A stretch of 46,209 nt of DNA from Pseudorhodobacter antarcticus (lineage in GTDB: Bacteria; Pseudomonadota; Alphaproteobacteria; Rhodobacterales; Rhodobacteraceae): the NCBI GenBank assembly GCA_945871285.1, contig CAMBWO010000003.1:1-46209 (forward strand). The letters run 5' to 3'. The notes below the pieces were generated by a model, which had not been told where the DNA came from, ran no database searches, and saw only the letters and a program-made list of their open reading frames with translations. A program made the translations under genes and the position numbers. This document shows, piece by piece, positions 18,100 to 26,467 of the stretch (position 1 is the stretch's first letter; each line of letters opens with the position of its first letter).

Positions 18100-18236
18100 C
18101 CTTTCGGAACCGTTAAACTTGACGCCATTTTCCCCCACCTGCCCTGCCATCCGATTTCCCCGGCCCGCGTTCCCAAGTTTCCGAAAGGAAACCGGAACTG
18201 GCGATTTTGGGTTGGGGGAAGTCGGAAAAACGACTT
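18100..18236 (+). promoter_or_regulatory. Divergent control region of RTX genes and fhs: inverted TTCCGAAAGG sites and leader hairpins
   Basis: Within the 264-bp gap between the divergent RTX copy B and fhs, CCTTTCGGAA (18100-18109) and its exact inverse TTCCGAAAGG (18179-18188) lie about 70 bp apart. The second copy is the core of a hairpin GTTTCC-GAAA-GGAAAC (18177-18192) with a GNRA-type loop. A second hairpin, AAGTCG-GAAAAA-CGACTT, lies at 18219-18236, about 70 bp before the fhs start. I cannot identify a clear promoter, nor match a known riboswitch. Confidence 0.4.
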
Positions 18237-18306
18237 GGGGACGACGTTTTCTGGTCTATCAGGACGGCAACGGGCGCCCCTGACACCTGCCCTCTGGGAG
18301 AGACAC

Positions 18307-19980
18307 ATGGCCTTCAAGACCGACATCGAGATTGCACGCGAAGCCAAGAAGAAGCCGATCATGGAAATCGGTGCCAAACTGGGCATTCCGTCCGAACATC
18401 TGCTGCCCTATGGCCACGACAAGGCCAAGGTGGGCCAGGAGTTCATCAAATCGCTGGCCGGTCGTCCCGATGGCAAGCTGATCCTGGTGACGGCGATCAA
18501 CCCGACCCCTGCGGGCGAGGGCAAGACCACGACCACCGTGGGTCTGGGTGACGGTCTGAACCGCATCGGCAAAAGGGCCGTGGTCTGTATCCGCGAGGCG
18601 TCGCTGGGTCCGAACTTTGGCATGAAGGGCGGGGCTGCGGGTGGCGGCTATTCCCAGGTCGTGCCGATGGAGGAGATGAACCTGCACTTCACGGGCGATT
18701 TCCACGCGATCACATCGGCCCACAACCTGCTGTCGGCGATGATCGACAACCATATCTACTGGGGCAATTCGCTGGACATCGACGAGCGTCGCGTGATGTG
18801 GCGTCGGGTGATGGACATGAACGACCGTGCGCTGCGCGACATCGTCGTCAGCTTGGGTGGCGTGTCGAACGGGTTCCCGCGTCAGACCGGGTTTGACATC
18901 ACGGTGGCGTCCGAAGTCATGGCGATCCTGTGCCTGTCGAACGATCTGGAAGACTTGCAAACCCGTCTGGGCAACATCGTCGTCGCCTATACCCGCGACA
19001 AGAAGGCGATCTATTGCCGCGACATCAAGGCCGATGGCGCGATGACCGTTCTGCTGAAGGACGCGATGCAGCCCAATCTGGTGCAGACGCTGGAAAACAA
19101 CCCCGCCTTTGTGCATGGCGGCCCGTTTGCCAACATCGCGCATGGCTGCAACTCGGTCATCGCCACCAAGACCGCACTGAAGCTGGGCGAGTATGTCGTG
19201 ACCGAAGCCGGTTTCGGGGCCGATCTGGGCGCGGAGAAGTTCTTTGACATCAAGTGCCGCAAGGCCGGGTTGAAGCCGTCCGCCGCCGTGATCGTCGCCA
19301 CTGTCCGCGCCATGAAGATGAACGGTGGCGTGGCCAAGGCGGATCTGGGGGCCGAGAACGTGGCGGCCGTGCAAAAGGGCTGTCCGAACCTGGGCCGCCA
19401 CATTGGCAACGTCAAAGGCTTTGGCGTGCCGGTCGTTGTGGCGATTAACCATTTCTACAGCGACACCGATGCCGAGATTGCAGCCGTCAAGGCCTATGTC
19501 GCCGAGCAGGGCGCCGAGGCGATCCTGTGCAAGCATTGGGCCCTGGGCAGTGCCGGGATCGAGGAACTGGCGCACAAGGTCGTCGCCATGGCCGAGGCTC
19601 CGTCGAACTTTGCGCCGCTCTATCCCGATGACATGCCGCTGTTCCAAAAGATCGAGACCATCGCCAAGCGCATCTATCACGCCGATGATGTGATTGCCGA
19701 CAAGTCGATCCGCGATCAGCTGAAGACGTGGGAGGCGGCGGGCTATGGTCATCTGCCGATCTGCATCGCCAAGACGCAATACTCGTTCACCACCGATCCG
19801 TCGGTGCGCGGTGCGCCCACGGGCCATTCGGTGCCGGTGCGCGAAGTGCGCCTGTCTGCGGGTGCCGGGTTTGTCGTGGCGATCTGCGGCGAGATCATGA
19901 CGATGCCCGGCCTGCCCAAAGTGCCCTCGGCCGAGGTGATCCGGCTGAATGCGGATGGCAATGTCGAAGGTTTGTTCTGA
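18307..19980 (+). CDS. fhs: Formate-tetrahydrofolate ligase
   Basis: The 557-residue product (the usual length) ligates formate to tetrahydrofolate with ATP, giving 10-formyl-THF. The nucleotide-binding motif [14 protein letters not shown] is at residues 67-80. Other family blocks are [19 protein letters not shown] and the C-terminal [12 protein letters not shown]. The enzyme is cytoplasmic. With FolD, encoded 0.7 kb downstream, it links formate and the C1-folate pool, for purine synthesis or, in methylotrophic and demethylating marine Rhodobacterales, for oxidation or assimilation of C1 units. The ATG at 18307 follows GGGAGAG. A stable hairpin lies just after the stop. Confidence 0.97.
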   Translation: MAFKTDIEIAREAKKKPIMEIGAKLGIPSEHLLPYGHDKAKVGQEFIKSLAGRPDGKLILVTAINPTPAGEGKTTTTVGLGDGLNRIGKRAVVCIREASLGPNFGMKGGAAGGGYSQVVPMEEMNLHFTGDFHAITSAHNLLSAMIDNHIYWGNSLDIDERRVMWRRVMDMNDRALRDIVVSLGGVSNGFPRQTGFDITVASEVMAILCLSNDLEDLQTRLGNIVVAYTRDKKAIYCRDIKADGAMTVLLKDAMQPNLVQTLENNPAFVHGGPFANIAHGCNSVIATKTALKLGEYVVTEAGFGADLGAEKFFDIKCRKAGLKPSAAVIVATVRAMKMNGGVAKADLGAENVAAVQKGCPNLGRHIGNVKGFGVPVVVAINHFYSDTDAEIAAVKAYVAEQGAEAILCKHWALGSAGIEELAHKVVAMAEAPSNFAPLYPDDMPLFQKIETIAKRIYHADDVIADKSIRDQLKTWEAAGYGHLPICIAKTQYSFTTDPSVRGAPTGHSVPVREVRLSAGAGFVVAICGEIMTMPGLPKVPSAEVIRLNADGNVEGLF

Positions 19981-19996
19981 CGCTTCGTTGTTCTTG

Positions 19997-20024
19997 GTGG
20001 CGTCCTGAGGTATCAGGGCGCCAC
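19997..20024 (+). terminator. 12-bp hairpin between fhs and the chorismate mutase gene
   Basis: GTGGCGTCCTGA (19997-20008), loop GGTA, and TCAGGGCGCCAC (20013-20024) form a 12-bp stem with a single G-U pair. It starts 16 bp after the fhs stop and ends 17 bp before the next ATG. There is no T-run, so it is either a weak or Rho-assisted terminator, or an mRNA-stabilising or translation-affecting structure. Confidence 0.55.
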
Positions 20025-20041
20025 GGGAATGGGGTGCCGAA

Positions 20042-20353
20042 ATGACCAGAAAAGCCACCGATTGCACGACGATGGCCGAGATACGGGCCGAGATTGACCG
20101 GTTGGACGGTGAGTTGGTGGCGCTGTTTGCCGAGCGGGTCAGCTATATCGACCGGGCTGCGGTGATCAAGACGGGTGTGGGGCTGCCCGCACGGATCGAG
20201 GACCGGGTGGAAGATGTGATCACCAAGGTCCGCGCCCATGCCGTGTCCCACGGCCTGCCGCCTGACAAGCTGGAAAAGCTGTGGCGCAAGCTGATCGACT
20301 GGTCGATCGAGCGTGAAGAGGCGGTGCTGGGGCCGGACCCCGCCACGGAGTGA
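20042..20353 (+). CDS. Chorismate mutase, AroQ type
   Basis: The 103-residue product is an all-helical AroQ-class chorismate mutase, converting chorismate to prephenate for phenylalanine and tyrosine synthesis. The first helix MAEIRAEIDRLDGELVALFAER carries the predicted active-site Arg15 and Arg32. Lys43 follows in AAVIKTG, and the second helix region has RIEDRVEDV. It is the free-standing, PchB-like single-domain form, with no prephenate dehydratase attached. Since PchB-type enzymes can also act as isochorismate pyruvate-lyases, that is a weaker alternative. Its placement between fhs and folD has no obvious metabolic logic. Confidence 0.85.
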   Translation: MTRKATDCTTMAEIRAEIDRLDGELVALFAERVSYIDRAAVIKTGVGLPARIEDRVEDVITKVRAHAVSHGLPPDKLEKLWRKLIDWSIEREEAVLGPDPATE

Positions 20354-20416
20354 CAACAAAACCGGGTGCAGGGGCTGCGTCCCTGCGCTAGACTGCGGGC
20401 GATTGAGGGGGCGGTG

Positions 20417-20653
20417 ATGTTCGAGAAATCTGGTCTGATCCAACGGTTCCTGTCGCTTATCTTGCTTGCGACCTCGGGCTTTGTGACGCTGATCCTGGTC
20501 TTTGTCGGCTACGAGGTGGCAATCATGATCATGGCCGCTGGCTATACCCAGGGCCAGATCTCGATGGTGCTGCTGGCCGTGACGCCCAGTGTTTTTGCGC
20601 TGTTGTCGGCCCCGTTCTGGCTGACCTTGCAGCGCCTGCGCCGCCAGGCGTGA
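20417..20653 (+). CDS. Small two-helix membrane protein
   Basis: The 78-residue product has two predicted membrane helices at about residues 11-38 and 44-68, and a basic end (RLRRQA). A purine-rich GAGGGGGCGGTG precedes the ATG at 20417. Codon use matches the neighbouring genes, so the frame appears genuine. I recognise no family beyond a generic small inner-membrane protein. The following folD gene starts 28 bp after its stop, so the two are likely in one transcript with the chorismate mutase gene. Confidence 0.65.
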   Translation: MFEKSGLIQRFLSLILLATSGFVTLILVFVGYEVAIMIMAAGYTQGQISMVLLAVTPSVFALLSAPFWLTLQRLRRQA

Positions 20654-20681
20654 CCCAATTCCCCTATCGAAAGCGAAACAG

Positions 20682-21572
20682 ATGACGGCGACGGTGATTG
20701 ACGGCAAGGCCTTTGCGGCCAAGGTGCGTGGTTTGGTGCAGGCCCAGGTGGCCAACCTGATCGAGGTGCAGGGCATCACGCCGGGTCTGGCGGTGGTGCT
20801 GGTGGGCGAGGACCCGGCAAGCCAGGTTTACGTGCGCAACAAGCACGCTTCGACCATCGAGGTGGGCATGGCGTCGTTTGAACATCGGCTGACGGTGGAC
20901 ACATCCGAGGCGGTCCTGCTGGCGCTGATCCATCGGCTGAACGCTGACCCTGCGGTGCACGGCATTCTGGTGCAACTGCCGCTGCCGGGGCATCTGAATT
21001 CGGAACTGATCATCAATACGATCGACCCGGCCAAGGATGTGGACGGGTTCCACATCTCGAACGTCGGTCTTTTGGGGACGGGGCAGAAAAGCATGGTGCC
21101 CTGCACGCCGCTGGGGTGCCTGATGATGCTGCGGGACCATCACGGGTCGTTGTCAGGCCTGAATGCCGTGGTTGTGGGCCGGTCCAACATCGTGGGCAAG
21201 CCGATGGCGCAACTGCTGCTGGGCGACAGTTGCACCGTGACGATTGCGCACAGCCGGACCAAGGACTTGGCCGCGGTCTGCCGGGGTGCGGATATTCTGG
21301 TGGCGGCGGTGGGGCGGCCCGAGATGATAACGGGCGATTTCGTGAAGCCGGGGGCCACCGTGATTGACGTGGGTATCAACCGGATCGAGCGCGACGGCAA
21401 GACCAAGCTGGTGGGCGATGTTCACTATGCCTCGGCCGCCGCCGTGGCCGGGGCCATCACCCCGGTGCCGGGCGGCGTGGGGCCAATGACGATTGCCTGC
21501 CTGTTGGCCAACACGCTGACGGCGTGCTGCCGGGCGAATGGTCTGCCCGAACCGGTGGGGTTGACGGCGTAG
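20682..21572 (+). CDS. folD: Methylene-THF dehydrogenase / methenyl-THF cyclohydrolase FolD
   Basis: The 296-residue bifunctional enzyme interconverts 5,10-methylene-, methenyl- and 10-formyl-tetrahydrofolate with NADP. The catalytic Tyr50 and Lys54 lie in SQVYVRNK. The binding blocks [10 protein letters not shown] and [17 protein letters not shown], and the C-terminal [11 protein letters not shown], are all intact. It supplies or consumes the 10-formyl-THF made by Fhs, so the two genes form a complete formate-to-methylene-THF branch. It is the last gene of the rightward group; the SRPBCC gene converges on it 27 bp further on. Confidence 0.97.
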   Translation: MTATVIDGKAFAAKVRGLVQAQVANLIEVQGITPGLAVVLVGEDPASQVYVRNKHASTIEVGMASFEHRLTVDTSEAVLLALIHRLNADPAVHGILVQLPLPGHLNSELIINTIDPAKDVDGFHISNVGLLGTGQKSMVPCTPLGCLMMLRDHHGSLSGLNAVVVGRSNIVGKPMAQLLLGDSCTVTIAHSRTKDLAAVCRGADILVAAVGRPEMITGDFVKPGATVIDVGINRIERDGKTKLVGDVHYASAAAVAGAITPVPGGVGPMTIACLLANTLTACCRANGLPEPVGLTA

Positions 21573-21599
21573 AGTCGGGCTCTCGCCCGACCTATGGGC

Positions 21600-22070
21600 T
21601 CAGAGTTGGCCTTCGAGGCGGGTGTAACTGGCCTCCATCCCTTCTTCCATGCCGGTGGCCAGCATGATCTCGCGGGTCGCAGCATCGGGTAGGGTCATGA
21701 TCATGGTGAGCAAGGTGCCGGTGCCGTCGGGGGCAAAGGTCGTTTCGACATGGTTGTCGGGGGTCGCATCGGGCAGGAACATGCGTTCGACATGGACGAT
21801 GCGGTGGGGCGCATCGACGGCCAGGAATTCGGCCGTCAGATGAAAGGCGCCCTCGCCGCCGCCCTCGGGTGCCCAGTCGCAGCGCATGGTGCCGCCAGGG
21901 CGGGCGTCGATCTGGCAGTTGGTCATCACCCAGCCATCGGGACCGGTCATCCATCGCGCCATCAAGACGGGGTCGGTATGGGCGGCAAAGACCCGGGCGG
22001 GCGGGGCGGCAAAGCGGCGGGTGACGATGACTTTGGTGTCACCGTGCAGGTTGATGGTCATGGCGGTCAT
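21600..22070 (-). CDS. SRPBCC (AHSA1-like) domain protein
   Basis: The 156-residue product has the START-like SRPBCC fold of the Aha1/YndB/CalC group. An early RRFAAPPARVFAAHTDPVLMARWM, a central DARPGGTMRCDW, and the final long helix ATGMEEGMEASYTRLEG are typical. Such proteins have a deep hydrophobic pocket for lipid-like ligands; no reaction is known. It is translated from an ATGA overlap with the upstream ArsR gene. The ArsR-SRPBCC pairing is very common in bacteria, and the regulator probably controls both genes. The ligand is unknown. Confidence 0.88.
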   Translation of the reverse strand: MTAMTINLHGDTKVIVTRRFAAPPARVFAAHTDPVLMARWMTGPDGWVMTNCQIDARPGGTMRCDWAPEGGGEGAFHLTAEFLAVDAPHRIVHVERMFLPDATPDNHVETTFAPDGTGTLLTMIMTLPDAATREIMLATGMEEGMEASYTRLEGQL

Positions 22071-22393
22071 GTCGGGTCCTTTCCTGGGGTATCCTCGGCC
22101 AGAAGGGCATCGAGGCGGTCATAATTCATCTTCATCGTGCGGCGGAATGCGGCGAGCCATTGGTCCAGTTCGGACAGGGCGGCCGGGGCAAGGCGGCAGG
22201 GGCGGCGGGTGCCGTCGATGCGGCGCAGGATGAGGCCCGCGTTCTCCAGCACCTTGAGGTGTTGCGATATGGCGGGTTGGCTGATGGCAAAGGGGGCGGC
22301 CAGGTCGTTCACCGTCGCCTCGCCCAGGGCCAGGCGCGACAGGATGGCGCGGCGGGTCGGGTCGGACAGGGCGAGGAGGGTGGTGTCTAGCAT
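22067..22393 (-). CDS. ArsR-family winged-helix repressor
   Basis: The 108-residue product is a winged-helix DNA-binding protein. DPTRRAILSRLALGEATVNDLA (about 11-32) leads to the recognition helix ISQPAISQHLKVLENAGL (37-54), followed by a wing RRIDGTRR. The metal-binding ELCVCDL motif of ArsR/SmtB sensors is absent, so it belongs to the non-metal SdpR-like branch usually paired with SRPBCC proteins. The ATG at 22393 begins the conserved part; a longer frame upstream would cross the operator-like inverted repeat. It overlaps the SRPBCC gene by 4 bp. Autoregulation is likely. Confidence 0.9.
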   Translation of the reverse strand: MLDTTLLALSDPTRRAILSRLALGEATVNDLAAPFAISQPAISQHLKVLENAGLILRRIDGTRRPCRLAPAALSELDQWLAAFRRTMKMNYDRLDALLAEDTPGKDPT

Positions 22394-22402
22394 AGGTGAT
22401 TC

Positions 22403-22428
22403 CTTATATAAGTCAAAACTTACATAAG
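22403..22428. promoter_or_regulatory. Operator-like inverted repeat upstream of the ArsR gene
   Basis: CTTATATAAGT (22403-22413), a CAAA spacer and ACTTACATAAG (22418-22428) form an 11-bp inverted repeat with one mismatch, beginning 9 bp upstream of the ArsR start codon. It is an A/T-rich island in GC-rich DNA. Its length, symmetry and position fit a self-bound ArsR-family operator that would cover the promoter or ribosome site. Confidence 0.65.
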
Positions 22429-22440
22429 ATGAGCTTGCAG

Positions 22441-23085
22441 TCAACCGTGCATGGGGCGGGCGAGGCAGCGGCGGCCGGTCAGAATGGCGAGGGCGCGGGG
22501 TTGCATCAAGGCGGCAAGGTCGGGGTGGTCGCACCACAGGCCGCCGGTAGAGGCACCATAGGCGGGCATAATGACACGCGCCGCGTCGATCAGAAAACAG
22601 GGGGCGGTGCGGCCGGGCAGGTGGGACTTGGGGTGATAATGGCCCGAGATTTCGGGGGTTTGCGCCGTGGCGATGTGCCGGAAGGCGAGGCCGCCCAGGG
22701 CGATTTCGGCGCGGTGGCTGCCGCCGATGGCGGCGGGGCCGGCGTCATGGTTGCCCTGCACCCAGGTCCAGTCGCGCCCGGCCATCAGGCGGGTGAGCCA
22801 GAGGCGGTCGTCCTCGGACAGGTTGTCGGCGGCTGTGAGGTCATCAAAGCTGTCGCCAAGGCACAGGATGCGGCGGGCGGCGGTGGCTTCGATGTCATCG
22901 TCCAGCTTTTGCAGGGTGGCGCGCGTCTCATAGGGTGGCAGCAGGGCACCGCCGCGCCGGGCCAGGCGTTCGGATTTGCCAAGGTGCAGGTCGGAGACGA
23001 TCAGCAGGTTTTCGTGAGGCCAGTGCAGGGCGCCGGAGGGCAGGGCGATCAGGTGCGCGGGGCCGAGGGTGAAGGGGTGCGTCAT
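22441..23085 (-). CDS. pdeM: Ligase-associated DNA damage response endonuclease PdeM
   Basis: The 214-residue product is a calcineurin-like metallophosphoesterase of the PdeM type. The metal-binding blocks are SDLHLGKSER (31-40), GDSFDD (77-82), GNHD (111-114) and GHYHPK (148-153). PdeM is known from four-gene cassettes with an ATP-dependent DNA ligase, an exonuclease and a DEXH helicase, and has DNA nuclease activity. The helicase gene lies directly upstream (134 bp away, same strand). Ligase and exonuclease are not in this neighbourhood. The ATG at 23085 gives the conserved start; an in-frame start at 23169 would add 28 unconvincing residues. Confidence 0.9.
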   Translation of the reverse strand: MTHPFTLGPAHLIALPSGALHWPHENLLIVSDLHLGKSERLARRGGALLPPYETRATLQKLDDDIEATAARRILCLGDSFDDLTAADNLSEDDRLWLTRLMAGRDWTWVQGNHDAGPAAIGGSHRAEIALGGLAFRHIATAQTPEISGHYHPKSHLPGRTAPCFLIDAARVIMPAYGASTGGLWCDHPDLAALMQPRALAILTGRRCLARPMHG

Positions 23086-23186
23086 GGCCGCTGTTTGGCC
23101 CTTGCGGCAGTTGTAATCAAGCGGAGTGCCTGCGGCACATTGTTTTTCTCGCCTCTGGCCTGCGGCCAACCGGCTCGGGCAGCGCT

Positions 23187-23216
23187 CCGCGCGGGGATAT
23201 TTGCACCGAATTGAAA
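23187..23216 (+). repeat. GC-rich dispersed element, copy 4 (tail part)
   Basis: GGGGATATTTGCACCGAATTGAAAGGG matches the tail of copy 1 (GAGTATTTGTACCAGAATGAAGGGG read on the minus strand) and resembles copy 3. It lies between the pdeM and helicase genes, just after the helicase stop. The GC-rich palindromic head is less clear here (GCTCCGCGCGGGG). Confidence 0.5.
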
Positions 23217-23219
23217 GGG

Positions 23220-25595
23220 TCAGTCGAGGCCGGCCTCGCGCAGGAGGCGGCGGGCGGCGTCCTCGGCCAGGCGGTCGCGGGCGGCGCCGTGGATGGGAAC
23301 GACGCCGGGTTCCAGGAACAGGGGGGCGGCGAGGGGGGTGACGTGGGGCAGGCGGATCAGGTCAATGCGGGGGCCGATGCGGGTTAGAAGCTCTTCGATG
23401 CGGGCGAAATCGACGAGGCCGCGCATCGCCTCCTCATGCGTGATGTTGAGGAGCAGGTGGTCGGGGTCATAGCGGCGCAGCGTGTCATAGAGAATGTCGG
23501 AGGAGAAGGTGGCCTGACGGCCAGATTTGCGGCGGCCCTGGTTGGCGCGTTCGATCAGTCCGGCGATCAGGGCGACGTTGCGAAAGCTGCGTTTCATCAC
23601 GGCATTCCCGGCGAGCCAGGTTTCAACGCCCTGGCGCAGGGTGGCGAGGTCGAACAGCGGGGCGGCGTCGGTGACGGGTTCCAGGCCCCAGATCAGGGTG
23701 GCATAGTCGGTGGCGACAAAGCCAAGGGGGGCGAGGCCCTGATCCTCCATGGCCTTGGTGATGAGGAGGCCCAAGGTCTGCTGGGCGTTGCGGCCGGCAA
23801 AGCCGTAGATGCACAGGTGTTCGTGGCCGTCCTGCGGGAAGCTTTCGAGCAGCAGGCGGTCGGGTTCGGGCAGGCGCGAGGTGTCGCGCTGCAATTGCAG
23901 CCAATGGGCGGTGTGGGCGGGCAGGTCGGGCCAGTCGGGTTGCTGGAACAGGGTCAGGATTCGGTGACTGAGCTGGGTGGAGGTGGCGAATTTTGTGCCG
24001 TTGAACACGGCGACACGGGGCGGGCGGCCCGGTGCGCGCGAAACCTGAACGGTCATTTCGCGCAGACCGTCAAAGCGGACCACCTCGCCGCCGATCAGGA
24101 AGGTGTCGCCGGGCGTCAGGGTGGCGGCAAAGCCTTCTTCGATTTCGCCCAGGAGGCTGGCGTTTTTCAGGCGGACTTTCAGCGTTTCGATGTCGATGAT
24201 GGTGCCAAGGTTCTGGCGGATCAAGGCGGCGGCGCGGGGGTCGCGCAGCGTCCATTTGCCCTCACGGATCATCAGGCGTTGCCAGCGGTCATAGGCGCGC
24301 AGGGCATAGCCGCCCGTGGCGACGAAATCGAGGCAGGCGTCGAAGTCGGGGCGGGTCAGGGTGGCGTAGGGGCCGGCTTGGGTGACTTCGGTGTAGAGGT
24401 GGGTGGCGTCGAAGGGGCCGGCGCAGGCGGTGGCGAGGATGTGTTGGCACAGCACGTCACGCGGGCCGGGGCCGCGGGGGTCGCCGTCGAGGGCGTGGGC
24501 GCGGACGGCTTCGAGGGCTGCCTGGCACTCGACGACTTCGAAGCGGTTGGCGGGGACCAGCAGGGCCTTGGACGGGGCGTTGTAGCGGTGGTTGGCGCGG
24601 CCGATGCGTTGCACGAGGCGTTTGACGTTCTTGGGGGCGCCGACCTGGATGACGAGGTCGACATCACCCCAGTCGATGCCGAGGTCGAGGGAGCCGGTGC
24701 AGACGACGGCGCGCAGGGACCCTGCCACCATGGCCTGTTCGACACGTTCGCGCTGTTCGCGGGAGAGGGAGCCGTGGTGGATGCCGATGGGCAGCAGGTC
24801 TTCGTTCGCCAGCCACAGGTTGTGGAAGAAGATCTCGGCCTGGGCGCGGGTGTTGTGGAAGATCAGGGTGATCTTGTGGGCCTTGACCTGTTCCAGGATG
24901 GCGGGGATGGCGTATTTTCCGCCGCCGCCGGACCAAGGGGGCGGTTCGCGGGTCACAAGCATCCGGATGTCGGGGTCGGGACCGGGGTCGGCCAGCAGGA
25001 TCTGGGTTTCGGGGCCGAGGAAGCGGGCGAGGGCGGGGGGATCCTCGACCGTGGCGGACAGGCCGACGCGGCGCAGGCCGGGGGAGAGGGTTTCAAGGCG
25101 GGCAATTTGCAGCATCAGCTGGTCGCCGCGTTTGCTTTCGGCCAGGGCGTGGATTTCGTCGATGATCACCCGCTGAAGGCCGGCAAAGATGCGAGGGGCG
25201 TCCTCGTAGCTGAGGAGGAGGGCGAGGCTTTCTGGCGTGGTCAGCAGGATATGGGGCGGGTCGGTGCGTTGGCGGCGGCGCTGGGTATAGGTGGTGTCGC
25301 CGGTGCGGTCCTCGATCCTGATGGGCAGGCCCGCGCCTTCGACGGGGCGGCGCAGGTTGCGGCGGATGTCGGCGGTGAGGGCCTTGAGGGGGGAGATGTA
25401 GAGGGTGTGGAGGCCTTTGCAAGGCTGGCTCAGTTCGGCGAGGGAGGGCAGGAACCCGGCCAGCGTCTTGCCGCCGCCGGTGGGGGCGATCAGGAGGGTG
25501 GAGGGGTTTTGCGCCCGGTCCAGCATATCAAGCTGGTGGGGGTGGAGGGTCCAGCCTTGGGTTTGAAACCAGGTTGTGAGGGGGGAGGGCAACAT
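23220..25595 (-). CDS. Ligase-associated DNA damage response DEXH-box helicase (Lhr-like)
   Basis: The 791-residue product is a superfamily 2 helicase of the short Lhr-like group. Motif I APTGGGKT is at 37-44, motif Ia ISPLKAL at 67-73, motif II DEIHALAESKRGDQ at 146-159, and motif III GLSATV near 177. The helicase C-terminal half includes the ICTGSLDLGIDWG-like block. A long DEAD/H-associated C-terminal region completes the family length. Members are encoded with PdeM, as here, and take part in DNA repair. The ATG at 25595 begins just before the conserved core; an in-frame start at 25694 adds 33 residues lying across a palindrome, so I rejected it. Confidence 0.92.
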   Translation of the reverse strand: MLPSPLTTWFQTQGWTLHPHQLDMLDRAQNPSTLLIAPTGGGKTLAGFLPSLAELSQPCKGLHTLYISPLKALTADIRRNLRRPVEGAGLPIRIEDRTGDTTYTQRRRQRTDPPHILLTTPESLALLLSYEDAPRIFAGLQRVIIDEIHALAESKRGDQLMLQIARLETLSPGLRRVGLSATVEDPPALARFLGPETQILLADPGPDPDIRMLVTREPPPWSGGGGKYAIPAILEQVKAHKITLIFHNTRAQAEIFFHNLWLANEDLLPIGIHHGSLSREQRERVEQAMVAGSLRAVVCTGSLDLGIDWGDVDLVIQVGAPKNVKRLVQRIGRANHRYNAPSKALLVPANRFEVVECQAALEAVRAHALDGDPRGPGPRDVLCQHILATACAGPFDATHLYTEVTQAGPYATLTRPDFDACLDFVATGGYALRAYDRWQRLMIREGKWTLRDPRAAALIRQNLGTIIDIETLKVRLKNASLLGEIEEGFAATLTPGDTFLIGGEVVRFDGLREMTVQVSRAPGRPPRVAVFNGTKFATSTQLSHRILTLFQQPDWPDLPAHTAHWLQLQRDTSRLPEPDRLLLESFPQDGHEHLCIYGFAGRNAQQTLGLLITKAMEDQGLAPLGFVATDYATLIWGLEPVTDAAPLFDLATLRQGVETWLAGNAVMKRSFRNVALIAGLIERANQGRRKSGRQATFSSDILYDTLRRYDPDHLLLNITHEEAMRGLVDFARIEELLTRIGPRIDLIRLPHVTPLAAPLFLEPGVVPIHGAARDRLAEDAARRLLREAGLD

Positions 25596-26138
25596 GGGGG
25601 CAGGATAGGGGAAGATCGGCAGGCCGACAAACGCGAAATCGACATGCGGCCTATTGCCCATAAGGCGAGGGGGCGGGCGTCCACGCGTGGACACTTTGGA
25701 AAACCTTTTAGTATCATAGGTTTGAGATTTTCTGTTAACCAGATCGAAAGGTTTCAGCGGGCGTCAGCGGCGCAAGCCCCAAGCATTCTGTCACGGTGTG
25801 ACCGTGACCCGGGGCCAAGTCGGATCGCAGACCCCTCGCGACCATGACGCCCCGAGCGGCGAAGGTGTTGAAGCCATCGGACAACAGGACAGTCGCCGGG
25901 AAACTTTGCACCGCGGTCACGGCGGTAGGCCAGATGACCACACGGCGCAGGGTGCTGCCATGAGGCGCGCAGGGTACAGAGGCGTTTGGACTTTGAGCAA
26001 CCAACGGCGGCAGCCCGGTCTTCTGGTCCACGGCCCGGCTGTTTCGGAATTTGAACTGGCCTTGGGCATTGGCAGCGGGAAAGATAAGGCGAGGTTTGAC
26101 GGGGGGCGCTCCGGGTGGTGGAGGGGGCCGCGTTTTGC
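25596..26138. other. Poorly coding region with two perfect palindromes
   Basis: No gene here is convincing. GTCCACGCGTGGAC (25679-25692) is a perfect 14-bp palindrome followed by an A/T-rich stretch with possible promoter boxes (TGGACA at 25688, TATCAT at 25712, 18 bp apart, plus strand). GTCACGGT-GTG-ACCGTGAC (25790-25808) is a second, 19-bp inverted repeat. A minus-strand open frame at 25735-26031 (98 codons; TFAARGVMVARGLRSD near its middle) has mixed codon bias and no family I know; it could be a decayed gene. Plus-strand frames here read as low-quality protein. Confidence 0.4.
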
Positions 26139-26411
26139 ATGGCGCGGCACGAGGCGGACCGACAGGTCCGGTCTTGGGCGGAATTGCGCGGGGTCAGTTT
26201 TCACACGGACCGATCAGGCTTCGAGGATACCTCGACCTGGGTCCGGCATGGGGTCATGCTGGTTGATCGGGGTCAGGGGATCGAGGCGTGGAACTGGTCG
26301 CCACGGGCGCTGCGGTTTGACCGGCTGGCGCGGGCCCGCGACCTTGTGGCGACGCCCTTTGGCGTCTGTCAGCCGGTGGCGGATTTCGGGGGCAGGATGT
26401 CGATCGTCTGA
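26139..26411 (+). CDS. Hypothetical protein (90 residues)
   Basis: The frame from ATG 26139 to TGA 26409-26411 has the G/C third-position bias of real genes here and a GGAGGGG ribosome-like site about 12 bp upstream. An in-frame GTG at 26115 is an alternative start. The product is soluble, Arg- and Trp-rich (RHEADRQVRSWAEL, then IEAWNWSPRALRFDRLARARDL), and ends DFGGRMSIV. I recognise no domain. It could be a complete small protein or the surviving 3' end of a larger decayed gene, since the preceding half kilobase is weakly coding. The GST gene follows 56 bp later. Confidence 0.5.
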   Translation: MARHEADRQVRSWAELRGVSFHTDRSGFEDTSTWVRHGVMLVDRGQGIEAWNWSPRALRFDRLARARDLVATPFGVCQPVADFGGRMSIV

Positions 26412-26467
26412 CCCCTTGCCCGGCGCGGCCCGAAACGACAAACTGGCCTGACATGAGAGGAGCCGCC

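Noticed and set aside
18043-18306. A folate (THF) riboswitch in front of fhs
   Set aside because: The leader has hairpins, but I could not match the conserved core of either known THF riboswitch class by eye.
23436-25847. An 803-codon open frame on the plus strand opposite the DEXH helicase
   Set aside because: It is glycine/alanine/valine-rich without any domain and mirrors the helicase gene, which has all its motifs on the minus strand. High GC content leaves long antisense frames open.
25798-26451. A 217-codon plus-strand frame as a gene upstream of the GST gene
   Set aside because: Its sequence is Gly/Arg/Trp-rich without protein character, and the overlapping frame at 26139-26411 has much better codon bias.
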